From Pseudomonadota bacterium (GTDB lineage Bacteria > Pseudomonadota > Alphaproteobacteria > Caulobacterales > Caulobacteraceae), in contig JAEWJI010000062.1 of the NCBI GenBank assembly GCA_023386645.1, forward strand, positions 101,523-165,522: DNA of 64,000 nucleotides, in the 5' to 3' direction. The position numbers were made by a program, and so were the translations under genes. Below are positions 23,836 to 32,206 of the stretch, one piece after another. Each line of letters begins with the position of its first letter. Position 1 is the stretch's first letter. Below the pieces are notes generated by a model. That model saw nothing but the letters and a program-made list of their open reading frames with translations. It searched no databases and had not been told where the DNA came from.

Positions 23836-25230
23836 CTAGCCCTTCAACCGCCAGGTCGCGCCGTCCGGTCCGTCCATGACCACGACGTTCAGCGCGTTCA
23901 GCCGGTCGCGGATGCGGTCCGCCGCCGGCCAGTCCTTGGCCGCCCGCGCCGCCTGACGCTCGGCCAACAGACCTTCCACCTCCGCCTTCAACCCGTCGTC
24001 GGTCCCGCCGAACCAGGCCTCCGGCGCGCTGGCCAGGACGCCCAGCAGGCGAGCCGAGGCCAGAAGCTGACCCTTTGCGCGGGCGACGGCGGCCAGGTCC
24101 CCGGCGGTCATCCCCCGCTCGATCTCGCTGGAGAGGGCGAACAAGGCGGCGATGGCGCCGGGCGTGTTCAGGTCGTCCTCGAGCGCGCGCAGCACCTCGG
24201 CCGGCGGCTCGTCGCCCTCGGCCTCGACCGCCGCCGCCCGGCCCAGCGCCCCATACAGCCGGTCGAGGTTCTTGCGCGACTGCTCCAGCAGGCTCTCGGT
24301 CCAGTCCAGCGGCTGTCGGTAGTGCGCGCTGAGCAGGGCCCAGCGCACCACCTCGCCCGGCATCGACTGCACCAGGTCGTGCAGCAGCAGGACGTTGCCG
24401 ACCGACTTGGACATCTTCTCCGCGTCCACGGTCAGGAAGCCGTTGTGCATCCAGTACCGCGCGTATTCCGCAGGCTCGGTGTGGCCATGGGCGCAGACGC
24501 CCTGGGCGATCTCATTCTCGTGGTGCGGAAACACCAGGTCGATGCCTCCGCCGTGGATGTCGATCGGCAGGCCCAGGTTGGCCTCGATCATGGCCGAGCA
24601 CTCGATATGCCAGCCCGGCCGCCCCTCGCCCCAGGGCGACGGCCATGACGGCTCGCCTTTCTTCGACGGTTTCCACAGGACGAAGTCGTGCGGGTTCTTC
24701 TTGTAGGGCGCGACCTCGACCCGGGCGCCGGCGATCATGTCGTCCAGGTTCCGGCCCGACAGGGCGCCGTAGGCCTGGTAGGCCGAGACGTCGAACAGGA
24801 CGTGCCCCTCCGCCGCATAGGCGCAACCGGCGTCCATGATCGCGCCGATCTGGCTCACGATCGCGTCCATGTGGTCGGTCACGTGGGGGGCCATGTCGGG
24901 CGCCAGCACGTTCAGTCGGTCCATGTCGTCCAGATAGGCCGCCTCGTAGCGCGCCGTGACCTCGCCGATCGGCACGCCCTCGCGGGCCGCCTTGGCGTTG
25001 ATCTTGTCGTCCACGTCGGTGACGTTTCGCGCGAAGATCACCGCCCCCTCGCCGTATCCGCGCATCAGCAGGCGACGCAGCACGTCGAACACCACTGGCG
25101 GTCTGGCATTGCCGATGTGGGCGTAGTCGTAGACCGTCGGCCCGCACACATAGACCGTTACCCGCGACGGATCGCGCGGCTCAAACGTCCGCTTCTCGCG
25201 GCGCAGGGTGTCGTACAGGGTCAGGGGCAT
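23836..25230 (-). CDS. cysS: Cysteinyl-tRNA synthetase
   Basis: Class I synthetase, 464 residues, which charges tRNA-Cys. The HIGH-type motif is HIGN starting at residue 38 next to the zinc ligand in YVCGPTVYDY; further zinc ligands are in HIECSAM and FPHHENEIAQ; KMSKS is at 272-276. The C-terminal part contains the DALR-type helices. Start at 25230 (MPLTLYDTLRREK) fits the family. Divergent from folE. Confidence 0.97.
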   Translation of the reverse strand: MPLTLYDTLRREKRTFEPRDPSRVTVYVCGPTVYDYAHIGNARPPVVFDVLRRLLMRGYGEGAVIFARNVTDVDDKINAKAAREGVPIGEVTARYEAAYLDDMDRLNVLAPDMAPHVTDHMDAIVSQIGAIMDAGCAYAAEGHVLFDVSAYQAYGALSGRNLDDMIAGARVEVAPYKKNPHDFVLWKPSKKGEPSWPSPWGEGRPGWHIECSAMIEANLGLPIDIHGGGIDLVFPHHENEIAQGVCAHGHTEPAEYARYWMHNGFLTVDAEKMSKSVGNVLLLHDLVQSMPGEVVRWALLSAHYRQPLDWTESLLEQSRKNLDRLYGALGRAAAVEAEGDEPPAEVLRALEDDLNTPGAIAALFALSSEIERGMTAGDLAAVARAKGQLLASARLLGVLASAPEAWFGGTDDGLKAEVEGLLAERQAARAAKDWPAADRIRDRLNALNVVVMDGPDGATWRLKG

Positions 25231-25355
25231 CGGGCGCCTTCGGAGCGTTTTCTTGCAGGACCGACCGGCGGTCCCATATTGGCCGGCATGCTGATAGATT
25301 GTCAGCGGTGACTTACAAAGGGGCGCCCCCCGCGACCCGCGTCTTCGAGAACTCC

Positions 25356-25964
25356 ATGAGCGTCCTCCCCGCCAAGCCCGTCCTGGTCGCCAACCAGACC
25401 CGCCCCTCGCGCGAGCAGGCGCTGGAGGCCGTGCGGACCCTGATCGCCTGGGCCGGCGACGATCCGACCCGGCCGGGCCTGATCGACACGCCGCGTCGGG
25501 TGGTCGACGCCTATGGCGAGTGGTTCGATGGATACGACGCCGATGCCGAGAAGGAGCTGAGCCGCACCTTCGAGGACGTTCAGGGCTATGACGACATGGT
25601 CCTGCTGCGCGACATCGAGGTCGAGAGCCACTGCGAGCACCACATGGCGCCGTTCCTGGGCAAGGCCTACGTCGCCTACATCCCCGACGAGAAGGTGGTC
25701 GGCATCTCCAAACTGGCGCGGGTGGTCGAGATCTACGCCCGCCGGCTCCAGAATCAGGAAACCCTGACCCAGGACATCGCCGCCGCCATCGAGCGCCACC
25801 TGCAGCCCAGGGGCGTCGCGGTGCTGATCGACGCCGAGCACCAGTGCATGACCACGCGCGGCGTCCACCATCGTCACGTCTCGACGATCACCACCCGATT
25901 CACCGGCGCCTTCCGCGACGATCCGGCGCTCGCCGAACGCTTCCTGAAGCTGGCCCGCGCCTGA
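25356..25964 (+). CDS. folE: GTP cyclohydrolase I
   Basis: The enzyme opens GTP to 7,8-dihydroneopterin triphosphate, the first step of folate (and possibly queuosine) synthesis. The protein has the zinc ligands in ESHCEHHMAPF and HQCMTTRG, and the GISKLARVVEIYARRLQ and ERLTQ-like family stretch (here NQETLTQDIA). I chose the ATG at 25356 (202 residues), the typical family length; a TTG at 25299 would add 19 poorly conserved residues. The 3' end is followed by a long inverted repeat (GCCGGTTC/GAACCGGC, 25965-26007) that could act as a transcription end but lacks a U-run. Confidence 0.95.
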   Translation: MSVLPAKPVLVANQTRPSREQALEAVRTLIAWAGDDPTRPGLIDTPRRVVDAYGEWFDGYDADAEKELSRTFEDVQGYDDMVLLRDIEVESHCEHHMAPFLGKAYVAYIPDEKVVGISKLARVVEIYARRLQNQETLTQDIAAAIERHLQPRGVAVLIDAEHQCMTTRGVHHRHVSTITTRFTGAFRDDPALAERFLKLARA

Positions 25965-26115
25965 GCCGGTTCGCCCGTCGGGCGTAATCGTGCGCCCGGG
26001 AACCGGCGCGCCCGTCTGACCGCTTTACAAGCGCCGCCGGGACGGCCAAGAGACGAAAGAACGTGCAACCCGGACCGCCGCGCCCGCGCCGGTCCTCGTG
26101 GAATCGGAAACACGC

Positions 26116-26562
26116 ATGGCGGCTAAACTCTCAGGGCCTGGAGGCCAGGGCGGCAGGACGATCGAGCAGAACGCGGACATCAACGTCACGCCGTTCGTCG
26201 ACGTCATGCTGGTCCTTCTGATCATCTTCATGGTGTCGGCGCCGCTCGCCACCGTTTCGATCCGGCTGGACCTGCCGCCGGCGACCCCGCCGCCCCCGGG
26301 CCCGCCTCCGCCCGAGCCGGTGTACATCACCATCCAGGAAACCGGTTCGATCTTCATCGCCGACAAGCAGTCCAGCATCGAGACCCTGTCGGCCGATGTC
26401 TGTGCCGCCGTGGGCAACCCGACCGGCCGCGGCTGCCAGGAAGAGCGGGTGTTCGTCCGCGCCCAGCCGGAAGTCCGCTACAACGCCTTCATGGAAGTGA
26501 TGAACGACCTTCAGGAGAACGGCTTCTTCAAGGTCGGCCTGCTGAACGAAGACATCGAATAG
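26116..26562 (+). CDS. exbD: ExbD/TolR-family proton-channel protein
   Basis: The 148-residue inner-membrane protein has the family signature DINVTPFVDVMLVLLIIFM, whose Asp in the membrane helix conducts protons, then a Pro-rich periplasmic linker (PPPPGPPPPEP) and a periplasmic domain. It would energise TonB or Tol together with an ExbB/TolQ partner, but none is adjacent. Two Cys (in DVCAAVG and RGCQEE) could form a disulfide in the periplasmic domain. Start chosen at MAAKLS; a GTG at 26098 is possible. Confidence 0.88.
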   Translation: MAAKLSGPGGQGGRTIEQNADINVTPFVDVMLVLLIIFMVSAPLATVSIRLDLPPATPPPPGPPPPEPVYITIQETGSIFIADKQSSIETLSADVCAAVGNPTGRGCQEERVFVRAQPEVRYNAFMEVMNDLQENGFFKVGLLNEDIE

Positions 26563-26590
26563 GATCGGCCGCACGGCTGAACCGATCAGG

Positions 26591-26625
26591 GGCCGCGCTC
26601 GGAAACGGGCGCGGCCTTTTCGTTT
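26591..26625 (+). terminator. Rho-independent terminator after exbD
   Basis: GGCCGCGC (26591-26598) and GCGCGGCC (26609-26616) form an 8-bp stem with a 10-nt loop, then TTTTCGTTTT. A second, weaker stem GATCGG/CCGATC (26563-26587) lies between the stop codon and this terminator. Confidence 0.85.
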
Positions 26626-26637
26626 TCGGAGGACCGC

Positions 26638-27000
26638 ATGACCCGCGACGAGGCCCGGACCCTCATCCTGAGCTACCCGGAGGCGACTGATGCCGTCTCC
26701 TACGGCGAGCCGTCCTTCCACGTCGCTGGCAAGTTCTTCACCTGGTTCTGGCCGAAGGCGACGGACAGCCTGGTGGTGCATCTCGACAGCCTCGACGAGC
26801 GCGAGCTGCTGATCGAGATGGACCCGGAGACCTTCCACTTCACCAACCACCACAGGGATCATCCGATCGTCCTGGCTCGGCTGGCGAGCGTCGATCGCCG
26901 TTGGCTGGCGGCCATACTGGCGCGACGGTGGCGGAAGATCGCGCCGAAACGGCTGTCGAAGGCGCACCCGGTCCTTCCGGGAGAGGACGTGGGCGCCTAA
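26638..27000 (+). CDS. YjbR/MmcQ-type protein
   Basis: A 120-residue soluble protein of the YjbR (CyaY-like fold) family: LSYPEATDAVSYGEPSFHV, then GKFFTWF, and HHRDHPIVLARLASVDRRWL. Members have been proposed to bind DNA or to be small cytosolic regulators; no reaction is known. The ribosome site CGGAGGA precedes the ATG. The preceding terminator indicates an independent transcript, probably shared with the aldo/keto reductase gene 30 bp downstream. Confidence 0.85.
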   Translation: MTRDEARTLILSYPEATDAVSYGEPSFHVAGKFFTWFWPKATDSLVVHLDSLDERELLIEMDPETFHFTNHHRDHPIVLARLASVDRRWLAAILARRWRKIAPKRLSKAHPVLPGEDVGA

Positions 27001-27030
27001 CTGAGCCCGTCCCGACAGATGGAGCCGCCC

Positions 27031-27870
27031 ATGACCGACCAGCCCAGCATCACCATCGACGGCGCGACCATCCCGCTCCTCGGGTTCGGCACCTGGCAGC
27101 TGGAGCCGGAAGACGCACGGCGCATGGTCGGCGAGGCGCTGCGGATCGGCTACCGCCACATCGACACGGCCAAGATATACAACAACGAGGAGGCCGTCGG
27201 AGAGGCGATTCGCGCGTCGGGCCTGCCGCGCGACGAAATCTTCCTGACCACCAAGATCTGGGTCGACGATTTCCACGAGGGCGACCTGCAGCGCGCGGCG
27301 GAGGCCTCGGTCAAGCGTCTGGGGATGGAGCCGGACCTGCTGCTCCTGCACTGGCCCAAGCCCGATCCGAGCTTCGCCGAAAGCCTCGGCGCCCTGAACG
27401 ACGCCAGACGGCGGGGCCTGACGCGCCTGATCGGCCTGTCGAACTTCCCGTCGCGCGAGTTCCGGGCCGCCCAGGCGGTCTCGGAGGCCCGGCTGGTGAC
27501 CAACCAGGTCGAGTACCACCCCTATCTGAGGCTGAACGCCCTGCTGCGGACAGCGCGCGAGCTGGGCTCGTCGATCACAGCCTGGTCCCCCCTCGCCCAG
27601 GGTCAGGTCGCGGACGATCCTGTGATCGGCGAGATCGCCGCCGCTCATGGCAAGACCCCGGGCCAGGTCACCCTGCGATGGTTCGTCCAGCAGCAAGTGA
27701 TCGCCATCCCCCGCACCCAGAAGGAAAGCCGCGCGCGGGAGAACTTCGACATCCTCGATTTCGAGCTCTCGGACGAGGAGATGGGCCGCATCCACGCCCT
27801 GGCGCGGCCCGACGGCCGTCTGGGCGACTGGATTGATCCGGCCTTCCAATGGGATCAGGATGAGGCCTGA
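27031..27870 (+). CDS. Aldo/keto reductase (2,5-diketogluconate reductase type)
   Basis: NADPH-dependent reductase of about 279 residues with a TIM-barrel fold. The catalytic tetrad is Asp45, Tyr50, Lys75 and His107 (in YRHIDTAKIY, TTKIW and LLLLHWPKP). The cofactor site appears as IPRTQKESRARENFDI near residue 228. Substrates of this subgroup are usually small aldehydes or keto sugars. I chose the start at 27031, which has GGAG at a good distance, rather than the ATG at 27019. A soluble, single gene in a compact unit. Confidence 0.92.
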   Translation: MTDQPSITIDGATIPLLGFGTWQLEPEDARRMVGEALRIGYRHIDTAKIYNNEEAVGEAIRASGLPRDEIFLTTKIWVDDFHEGDLQRAAEASVKRLGMEPDLLLLHWPKPDPSFAESLGALNDARRRGLTRLIGLSNFPSREFRAAQAVSEARLVTNQVEYHPYLRLNALLRTARELGSSITAWSPLAQGQVADDPVIGEIAAAHGKTPGQVTLRWFVQQQVIAIPRTQKESRARENFDILDFELSDEEMGRIHALARPDGRLGDWIDPAFQWDQDEA

Positions 27871-27906
27871 GAGGCCCGCCAAAGGGCCCGTCTGGAGGAC
27901 GCGCCC

Positions 27907-28155
27907 ATGGGTTCGGTTCTAGGCTTTCCGGGCATCGACCCGACGGACGCCGCCGTCGGGGCTCGGCTGAAACGATGGCGCGAGGACCGGGGCCAGGCGG
28001 TCGAGGACCTTGCTCTCGCGCTGGACCTTACCCCCGAGGCGCTCCGCCGCGCCGAGGCGGGCCGCGAGCACCTGACGTCGCTCCACCTCCAGGCCGCCAC
28101 CTGCCACCTGCACCTGCCCGTCTGGGCCCTGGTCTCCGACAGCCGAGCCTATTGA
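27907..28155 (+). CDS. Small XRE-like HTH protein
   Basis: An 82-residue protein with a helix-turn-helix of the Cro/C1 type (LKRWREDRGQAVEDLALALD followed by LTPEALRRAEAGREHLT), at residues 20-58. GGAGGACG precedes its ATG. C-terminal residues include TCHLHLP, unusual for this family. It probably binds DNA; targets are unknown. It lies between the reductase gene and ubiD. Confidence 0.7.
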   Translation: MGSVLGFPGIDPTDAAVGARLKRWREDRGQAVEDLALALDLTPEALRRAEAGREHLTSLHLQAATCHLHLPVWALVSDSRAY

Positions 28156-28196
28156 GACGCAGGTGACAGGCGCCGCCGCGCCGCCTAATCCGGGCT

Positions 28197-29726
28197 ATGG
28201 CCTACAAATCCCTGCGCGACTTCATCGCGATGCTCGAAGCCGAGGGCGAGCTGGTGCGCGTTCGCGAGCCGGTCTCGACCCATCTGGAGATGACGGAGAT
28301 CCAGACCCGGCTGCTGAGGAACGGCGGTCCGGCGGTGATCTTCGAACGGCCGGTGATGCCGGACGGGTCGATAAGTCCCATACCGTGCCTCGCCAACCTG
28401 TTCGGCACGGTCAAGCGGGTGGCGATGGGCGTGACGCTGGGCAAGAAGGCGCGGACCACGGCCGGCGAGCTGCGGGAGGTTGGCGCCCTTTTGGCCGAGC
28501 TTCGATCTCCATCGCCGCCGCGCGACATGGGCCAGGCTCTGGAGATGCTGCCCATGGTCCAGACCGCCATGACCATGCGGCCCAAGGTGGTGAAGTCCGC
28601 TCCGGTCCAGCAGGTGGTGCTGAAGGGCGACCAGATCGATCTGACCCGCCTGCCGATCCAGGGCTGCTGGCCCGGCGAACCGGCGCCGCTGATCACCTGG
28701 GGCCTGGTGGTGACCAGGGGGCCGTCCGACGCGAGCGAGGACGACTTCAACCTGGGCATCTATCGGATGCAGGTGCTGGGTAAGGACCGGGCCATCATGC
28801 GCTGGCTGGCCCATCGTGGCGGAGCCCAGCACTACGCGCGGCACAAGAAGGCCGGGAAGCGCGAGCCCCTGCCGGCGGCGGTGGTGCTGGGAGCCGATCC
28901 GGGCACGATCCTGGCGGCGGTGACCCCGGTGCCGGACACCCTGAGCGAATACCAGTTCGCGGGCCTGTTGCGCGGGGCCAAGGCCGAGCTGGTTCCGTGC
29001 AAGACCGTGCCGTTGATGGTTCCGGCCCAGGCCGAGATCGTGCTCGAGGGCCATGTCCTGCTGGACGAACAGGCGCCCGAGGGGCCGTACGGCGACCACA
29101 CCGGCTACTACAACTCGGTCGAGACCTTCCCGGTCTTCCAGGTGACGGCCATCACCATGCGTCGCGACCCCATCTATCTGACCACCTTCACGGGCCGCCC
29201 GCCGGACGAGCCCAGCGTGCTGGGCGAGGCGCTGAACGAGGTCTTCATTCCCCTGCTGCAGCAGCAGTTTCCCGAGATCGTCGACTTCTGGCTTCCGCCC
29301 GAAGGCTGCAGCTATCGCATCGCCGTGGTGTCGATGAAGAAGGCCTATCCGGGCCACGCCAAGCGCGTGATGCTGGGCGTCTGGAGCTATCTGCGCCAGT
29401 TCATGTACACCAAGTGGGTCATCGTCGTGGACCACGATGTGAACGCCCGCGACTGGAAGGACGTGATGTGGGCCATCTCCACCAAGATGGACCCCGCCCG
29501 CGACATCACCGTCATCGAGAACACACCGATCGACTACCTCGACTTCGCCTCGCCCGAGAGCGGGCTGGGCTCCAAGATCGGGCTGGACGCCACCGACAAA
29601 TGGCCGCCCGAGACGAAGCGCGAGTGGGGCGAGGAGATCCGCATGGAGGCGGAGGTGGTCGAGCGGGTGTCAGAGATGTGGGACCGGCTCGGATTGCCGG
29701 GTGACGGAACGCCGATCTGGAAATAG
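28197..29726 (+). CDS. ubiD: UbiD family decarboxylase
   Basis: The 509-residue enzyme uses prenylated FMN made by UbiX to decarboxylate 3-octaprenyl-4-hydroxybenzoate in ubiquinone synthesis. Signature parts are the N-terminal SLRDFIAMLEAEGELVRV, and EGPYGDHTGYYN with the catalytic Glu of the E-R-E network, plus IRMQVLGKD-like RMQVLGKDR. No ubiX is adjacent. It is followed after 29 bp by the four-gene membrane-protein cluster in the same direction, so the cluster may belong to the same transcript. Confidence 0.93.
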   Translation: MAYKSLRDFIAMLEAEGELVRVREPVSTHLEMTEIQTRLLRNGGPAVIFERPVMPDGSISPIPCLANLFGTVKRVAMGVTLGKKARTTAGELREVGALLAELRSPSPPRDMGQALEMLPMVQTAMTMRPKVVKSAPVQQVVLKGDQIDLTRLPIQGCWPGEPAPLITWGLVVTRGPSDASEDDFNLGIYRMQVLGKDRAIMRWLAHRGGAQHYARHKKAGKREPLPAAVVLGADPGTILAAVTPVPDTLSEYQFAGLLRGAKAELVPCKTVPLMVPAQAEIVLEGHVLLDEQAPEGPYGDHTGYYNSVETFPVFQVTAITMRRDPIYLTTFTGRPPDEPSVLGEALNEVFIPLLQQQFPEIVDFWLPPEGCSYRIAVVSMKKAYPGHAKRVMLGVWSYLRQFMYTKWVIVVDHDVNARDWKDVMWAISTKMDPARDITVIENTPIDYLDFASPESGLGSKIGLDATDKWPPETKREWGEEIRMEAEVVERVSEMWDRLGLPGDGTPIWK

Positions 29727-29755
29727 GCTAGCGACCTGATTGCGCCGGGGGGCGG

Positions 29756-30295
29756 ATGAGCGCGTTCGAATACGTCTTCACCTTCTACGGCCTGCTGCTG
29801 GGCCTAGCCGCCGCGAACGTGGCGACGGGGTTCGCAGACATGTGGCGCGATCGGCGGCAGGTGGCGGTGGGCGTTTGCACCCCGCTGATCGCCCTGATCG
29901 TGCTGCTCGGCGCCATGAACCTGTGGCTCCGATTCTGGGCCAGTCGGGAGATGGAGGCGCCCGGCCCCTGGCAGCTGATCAGTTTCGCGGCCCTCGCCCT
30001 GCCATATGTGTTCATCAGCCGCGCCATGTTTCCCGGCGCTGGCGGAGCGGCCTCGCTGGAGGATCACTATCTGGAGCATCGCCGGGTGATGCTGCTGGCC
30101 CTGGCCGCGCCGCCAACGATTTCGCTGATCTCTGCCGCCACCCTGGGCGGCGGCCTATCGTTCGACTGGAGCACGGTGTGGGTCGGACTGCGGGTCGCCG
30201 CCCCGCTGGCTCTGCTGCCGTTCCCCGGGCGAATGATCAACCGGCTGGGTCTGGCCGCCATCGTCGGCCTGTTGATCGCGGGCCTGTTCCGATGA
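29756..30295 (+). CDS. Tandem membrane protein family, member 1
   Basis: A 179-residue protein, hydrophobic throughout with about five or six predicted helices. The N-terminus FEYVFTFYGLLLGLAAANV and the central FPGAGGAASLEDHYLEHRR are shared with the three following genes (FY-G-x-x-L-G-L and F-P ... D-H-(F/Y)-x-x-(R/K)-R). The first of four paralogues; it is the most diverged. RBS GGGGGGCGG before the ATG. No known family recognised; topology resembles small helical-bundle proteins. Confidence 0.75.
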   Translation: MSAFEYVFTFYGLLLGLAAANVATGFADMWRDRRQVAVGVCTPLIALIVLLGAMNLWLRFWASREMEAPGPWQLISFAALALPYVFISRAMFPGAGGAASLEDHYLEHRRVMLLALAAPPTISLISAATLGGGLSFDWSTVWVGLRVAAPLALLPFPGRMINRLGLAAIVGLLIAGLFR

Positions 30296-30912
30296 ACCCA
30301 TTCGACTATTTCGTCGCCTTCTACAGCATCGTGCTCGGTCTTTCCGTGGTCGAACTGCTGGGCGGGGTGGCGCGCACGATCGAGAGCCGGAGCCTGGCCA
30401 AGACGAGCCGGCTGACGCTGCTGCTGGCCCTGTTCATCGCCCTGGACCTCAGCTCATATTGGCTGCAGGCCTGGATGCTGTACCGGCAGGCGCCGGTCAC
30501 CATGTCGATGATCACTCACGGTCTGGTCGCGGCCGGCAGCTATTACGTCGCCGCCTATCTGGTCTTCCCGCGAAAGCTCAGCCTGCGCCCGGACGTTCGC
30601 GACGATCACTTCTGGCGGACGCGCCGATGGGTCTTCGGCGCCGTGCTGATGACCAATGTCCTGAACATCGGCACCATGGCCCTGCTGATGGGCGGCCTGG
30701 GCTTCATCGGATCAGCCCCCTACATGGCCTTCATCGCCACCTTCTATGTCGCCTGCGCCGTCGCGGTTGTGGCGCCGCGGGGTCGGTTTGTGGTCGGCGC
30801 GCTGGTCTGGCTGGTGATGTTTTCCGTCATCGCCATCCTGCTGGATTTCGGGACGACGCTCGAATACGCGCCATGGCCGATCAGCGGCATGCCGGGGCCC
30901 GCGTCACAATGA
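30292..30912 (+). CDS. Tandem membrane protein family, member 2
   Basis: A 206-residue polytopic protein (about six helices). Shares FDYFVAFYSIVLGLSVVELL and LVFPRKLS...RDDHFWRTRRW with its neighbours. Its ATG overlaps the previous stop codon (ATGA), so translation is coupled. The spacing between the N-terminal motif and the central D-H-F-W motif is about 95 residues, as in the others. No family recognised. Confidence 0.8.
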   Translation: MNPFDYFVAFYSIVLGLSVVELLGGVARTIESRSLAKTSRLTLLLALFIALDLSSYWLQAWMLYRQAPVTMSMITHGLVAAGSYYVAAYLVFPRKLSLRPDVRDDHFWRTRRWVFGAVLMTNVLNIGTMALLMGGLGFIGSAPYMAFIATFYVACAVAVVAPRGRFVVGALVWLVMFSVIAILLDFGTTLEYAPWPISGMPGPASQ

Positions 30913-31532
30913 GTGCGTTCGAGTTCTTCTTCAGCTTCTACGGCCTGCTGCTCGGCCTTTCCGTGGCGGAGCTGGTCGGCGGCTTCGCACGGGTCCTGCA
31001 TGAGCGGCGGAGAATAAGGTTCGGCTGGCTAACGCCGCTGCTGGCGGTTTTCGTGGCGCTGGACGTGGCGACCTTCTGGAACCAGGCGTGGGGCATTTTC
31101 AGGGGCGCGCCGTTCAACCAGGCCCTGCTCATCGTGGGCCTGGTCATAGCGGCGACCTTCTACACGGCCGCCAGCATCACCTTCCCTCGGGTCTCGGCGG
31201 AGGGCCACGAGGAGAAGATCGATCTGGACGACCACTTCTGGACCCACCGCCGGCTGGTGTTCGGGTGCATCCTTGCTGCCAATCTGATCGTGGGTGTGAT
31301 GTTCATGGCCTTGATGAACGTCGATGCCGGGTTCGCGGCCATGGCGACGACGCGGCTTTGGCTCGGTTTCGCGGTCTTCTTCATCGGCACGACGGTGGCC
31401 GCCTTCGCGCCCTGGCGGCCGGCCGTCGCGAGCGCCCTGCTGATCCTGGTCGCCTATAGTCTGTTCAACGTCGCTCGCTCCGCCGCCGCCCTGCTGGCGG
31501 CCGGCGGCTGGTCGCCGGCGGTCGGGGGATAG
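30909..31532 (+). CDS. Tandem membrane protein family, member 3
   Basis: A 207-residue polytopic protein with MSAFEFFFSFYGLLLGLSV and WLTPLLAVFVALDVATFW, nearly identical to member 4 in these stretches, and ITFPRVSAEG...LDDHFWTHRR. Overlaps member 2 by ATGA. Members 3 and 4 are the most similar pair, so a recent duplication is likely. Function unknown. Confidence 0.8.
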   Translation: MSAFEFFFSFYGLLLGLSVAELVGGFARVLHERRRIRFGWLTPLLAVFVALDVATFWNQAWGIFRGAPFNQALLIVGLVIAATFYTAASITFPRVSAEGHEEKIDLDDHFWTHRRLVFGCILAANLIVGVMFMALMNVDAGFAAMATTRLWLGFAVFFIGTTVAAFAPWRPAVASALLILVAYSLFNVARSAAALLAAGGWSPAVGG

Positions 31533-31533
31533 G

Positions 31534-32163
31534 ATGAGCGCCTTCGAGTTCTTCTTCAGCTTCTACGGCCTGGTGCTGGGGCTGTCGGTCGCGGCCATAG
31601 CCACGGGTATCGCCATCGCCATCCAGAACCGGCAGCGCGTGCGAATTGGATGGCTGACGCCTTTGCTGGCGGTGTTCGTGCTGCTGGACATCGCCAGCTT
31701 CTGGGACGCGGCCTGGAACACGTTTCGGGACGCGCCCTTCAGTTACGGCCTGCTGATCGCCGGGCTGGCGATCGCCCTCGTCTACTTCCTGGCGGCGTCG
31801 CTGGTGTTTCCCTACGAGATCAAGGACGACATCTCGCTGGACAACCACTTCTGGGAGAACAAACGGCTGGTCCTGCTGCTGACCACGGCCGCCAACATGT
31901 TGATGGTCGCGGTCTCGGCGCCCTTCTGGCTAGCTCGGCCGGAGGGTCCGCAGATTGTCGCTGGCATGGGCGTCACCCTAGCGCTCTATCTGCTCACGGT
32001 GGTGCCGTCGGCCCTGACGCGGCGGCGCTGGCTGTTCGCCCTGCTTATCGGGTTGCACACCGCCATCTATCTGCTGATTGCGGCCTATTCGCCGTTCGCG
32101 CCTGAAGGCGGGCACGGAGCGCCGGTCAGCCGCGAGCCGACATTGGCGCCCGCCGCTCCCTAG
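31534..32163 (+). CDS. Tandem membrane protein family, member 4
   Basis: A 209-residue polytopic protein. N-terminal MSAFEFFFSFYGLVLGLSV, then GWLTPLLAVFVLLDIASFW and central LVFPYEIKDDISLDNHFWEN. It starts one base after the stop of member 3. The C-terminal tail is Pro/Glu-rich (SPFAPEGGHGAPV) and likely soluble. Function unknown; the four proteins may form a hetero-oligomer or be paralogous transport/sensor subunits, which is inference only. Confidence 0.8.
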   Translation: MSAFEFFFSFYGLVLGLSVAAIATGIAIAIQNRQRVRIGWLTPLLAVFVLLDIASFWDAAWNTFRDAPFSYGLLIAGLAIALVYFLAASLVFPYEIKDDISLDNHFWENKRLVLLLTTAANMLMVAVSAPFWLARPEGPQIVAGMGVTLALYLLTVVPSALTRRRWLFALLIGLHTAIYLLIAAYSPFAPEGGHGAPVSREPTLAPAAP

Positions 32164-32206
32164 ACGCGCTCTGTCTAAGCACGAAAAGAGGGGCTACCAC
32201 GCCGGG

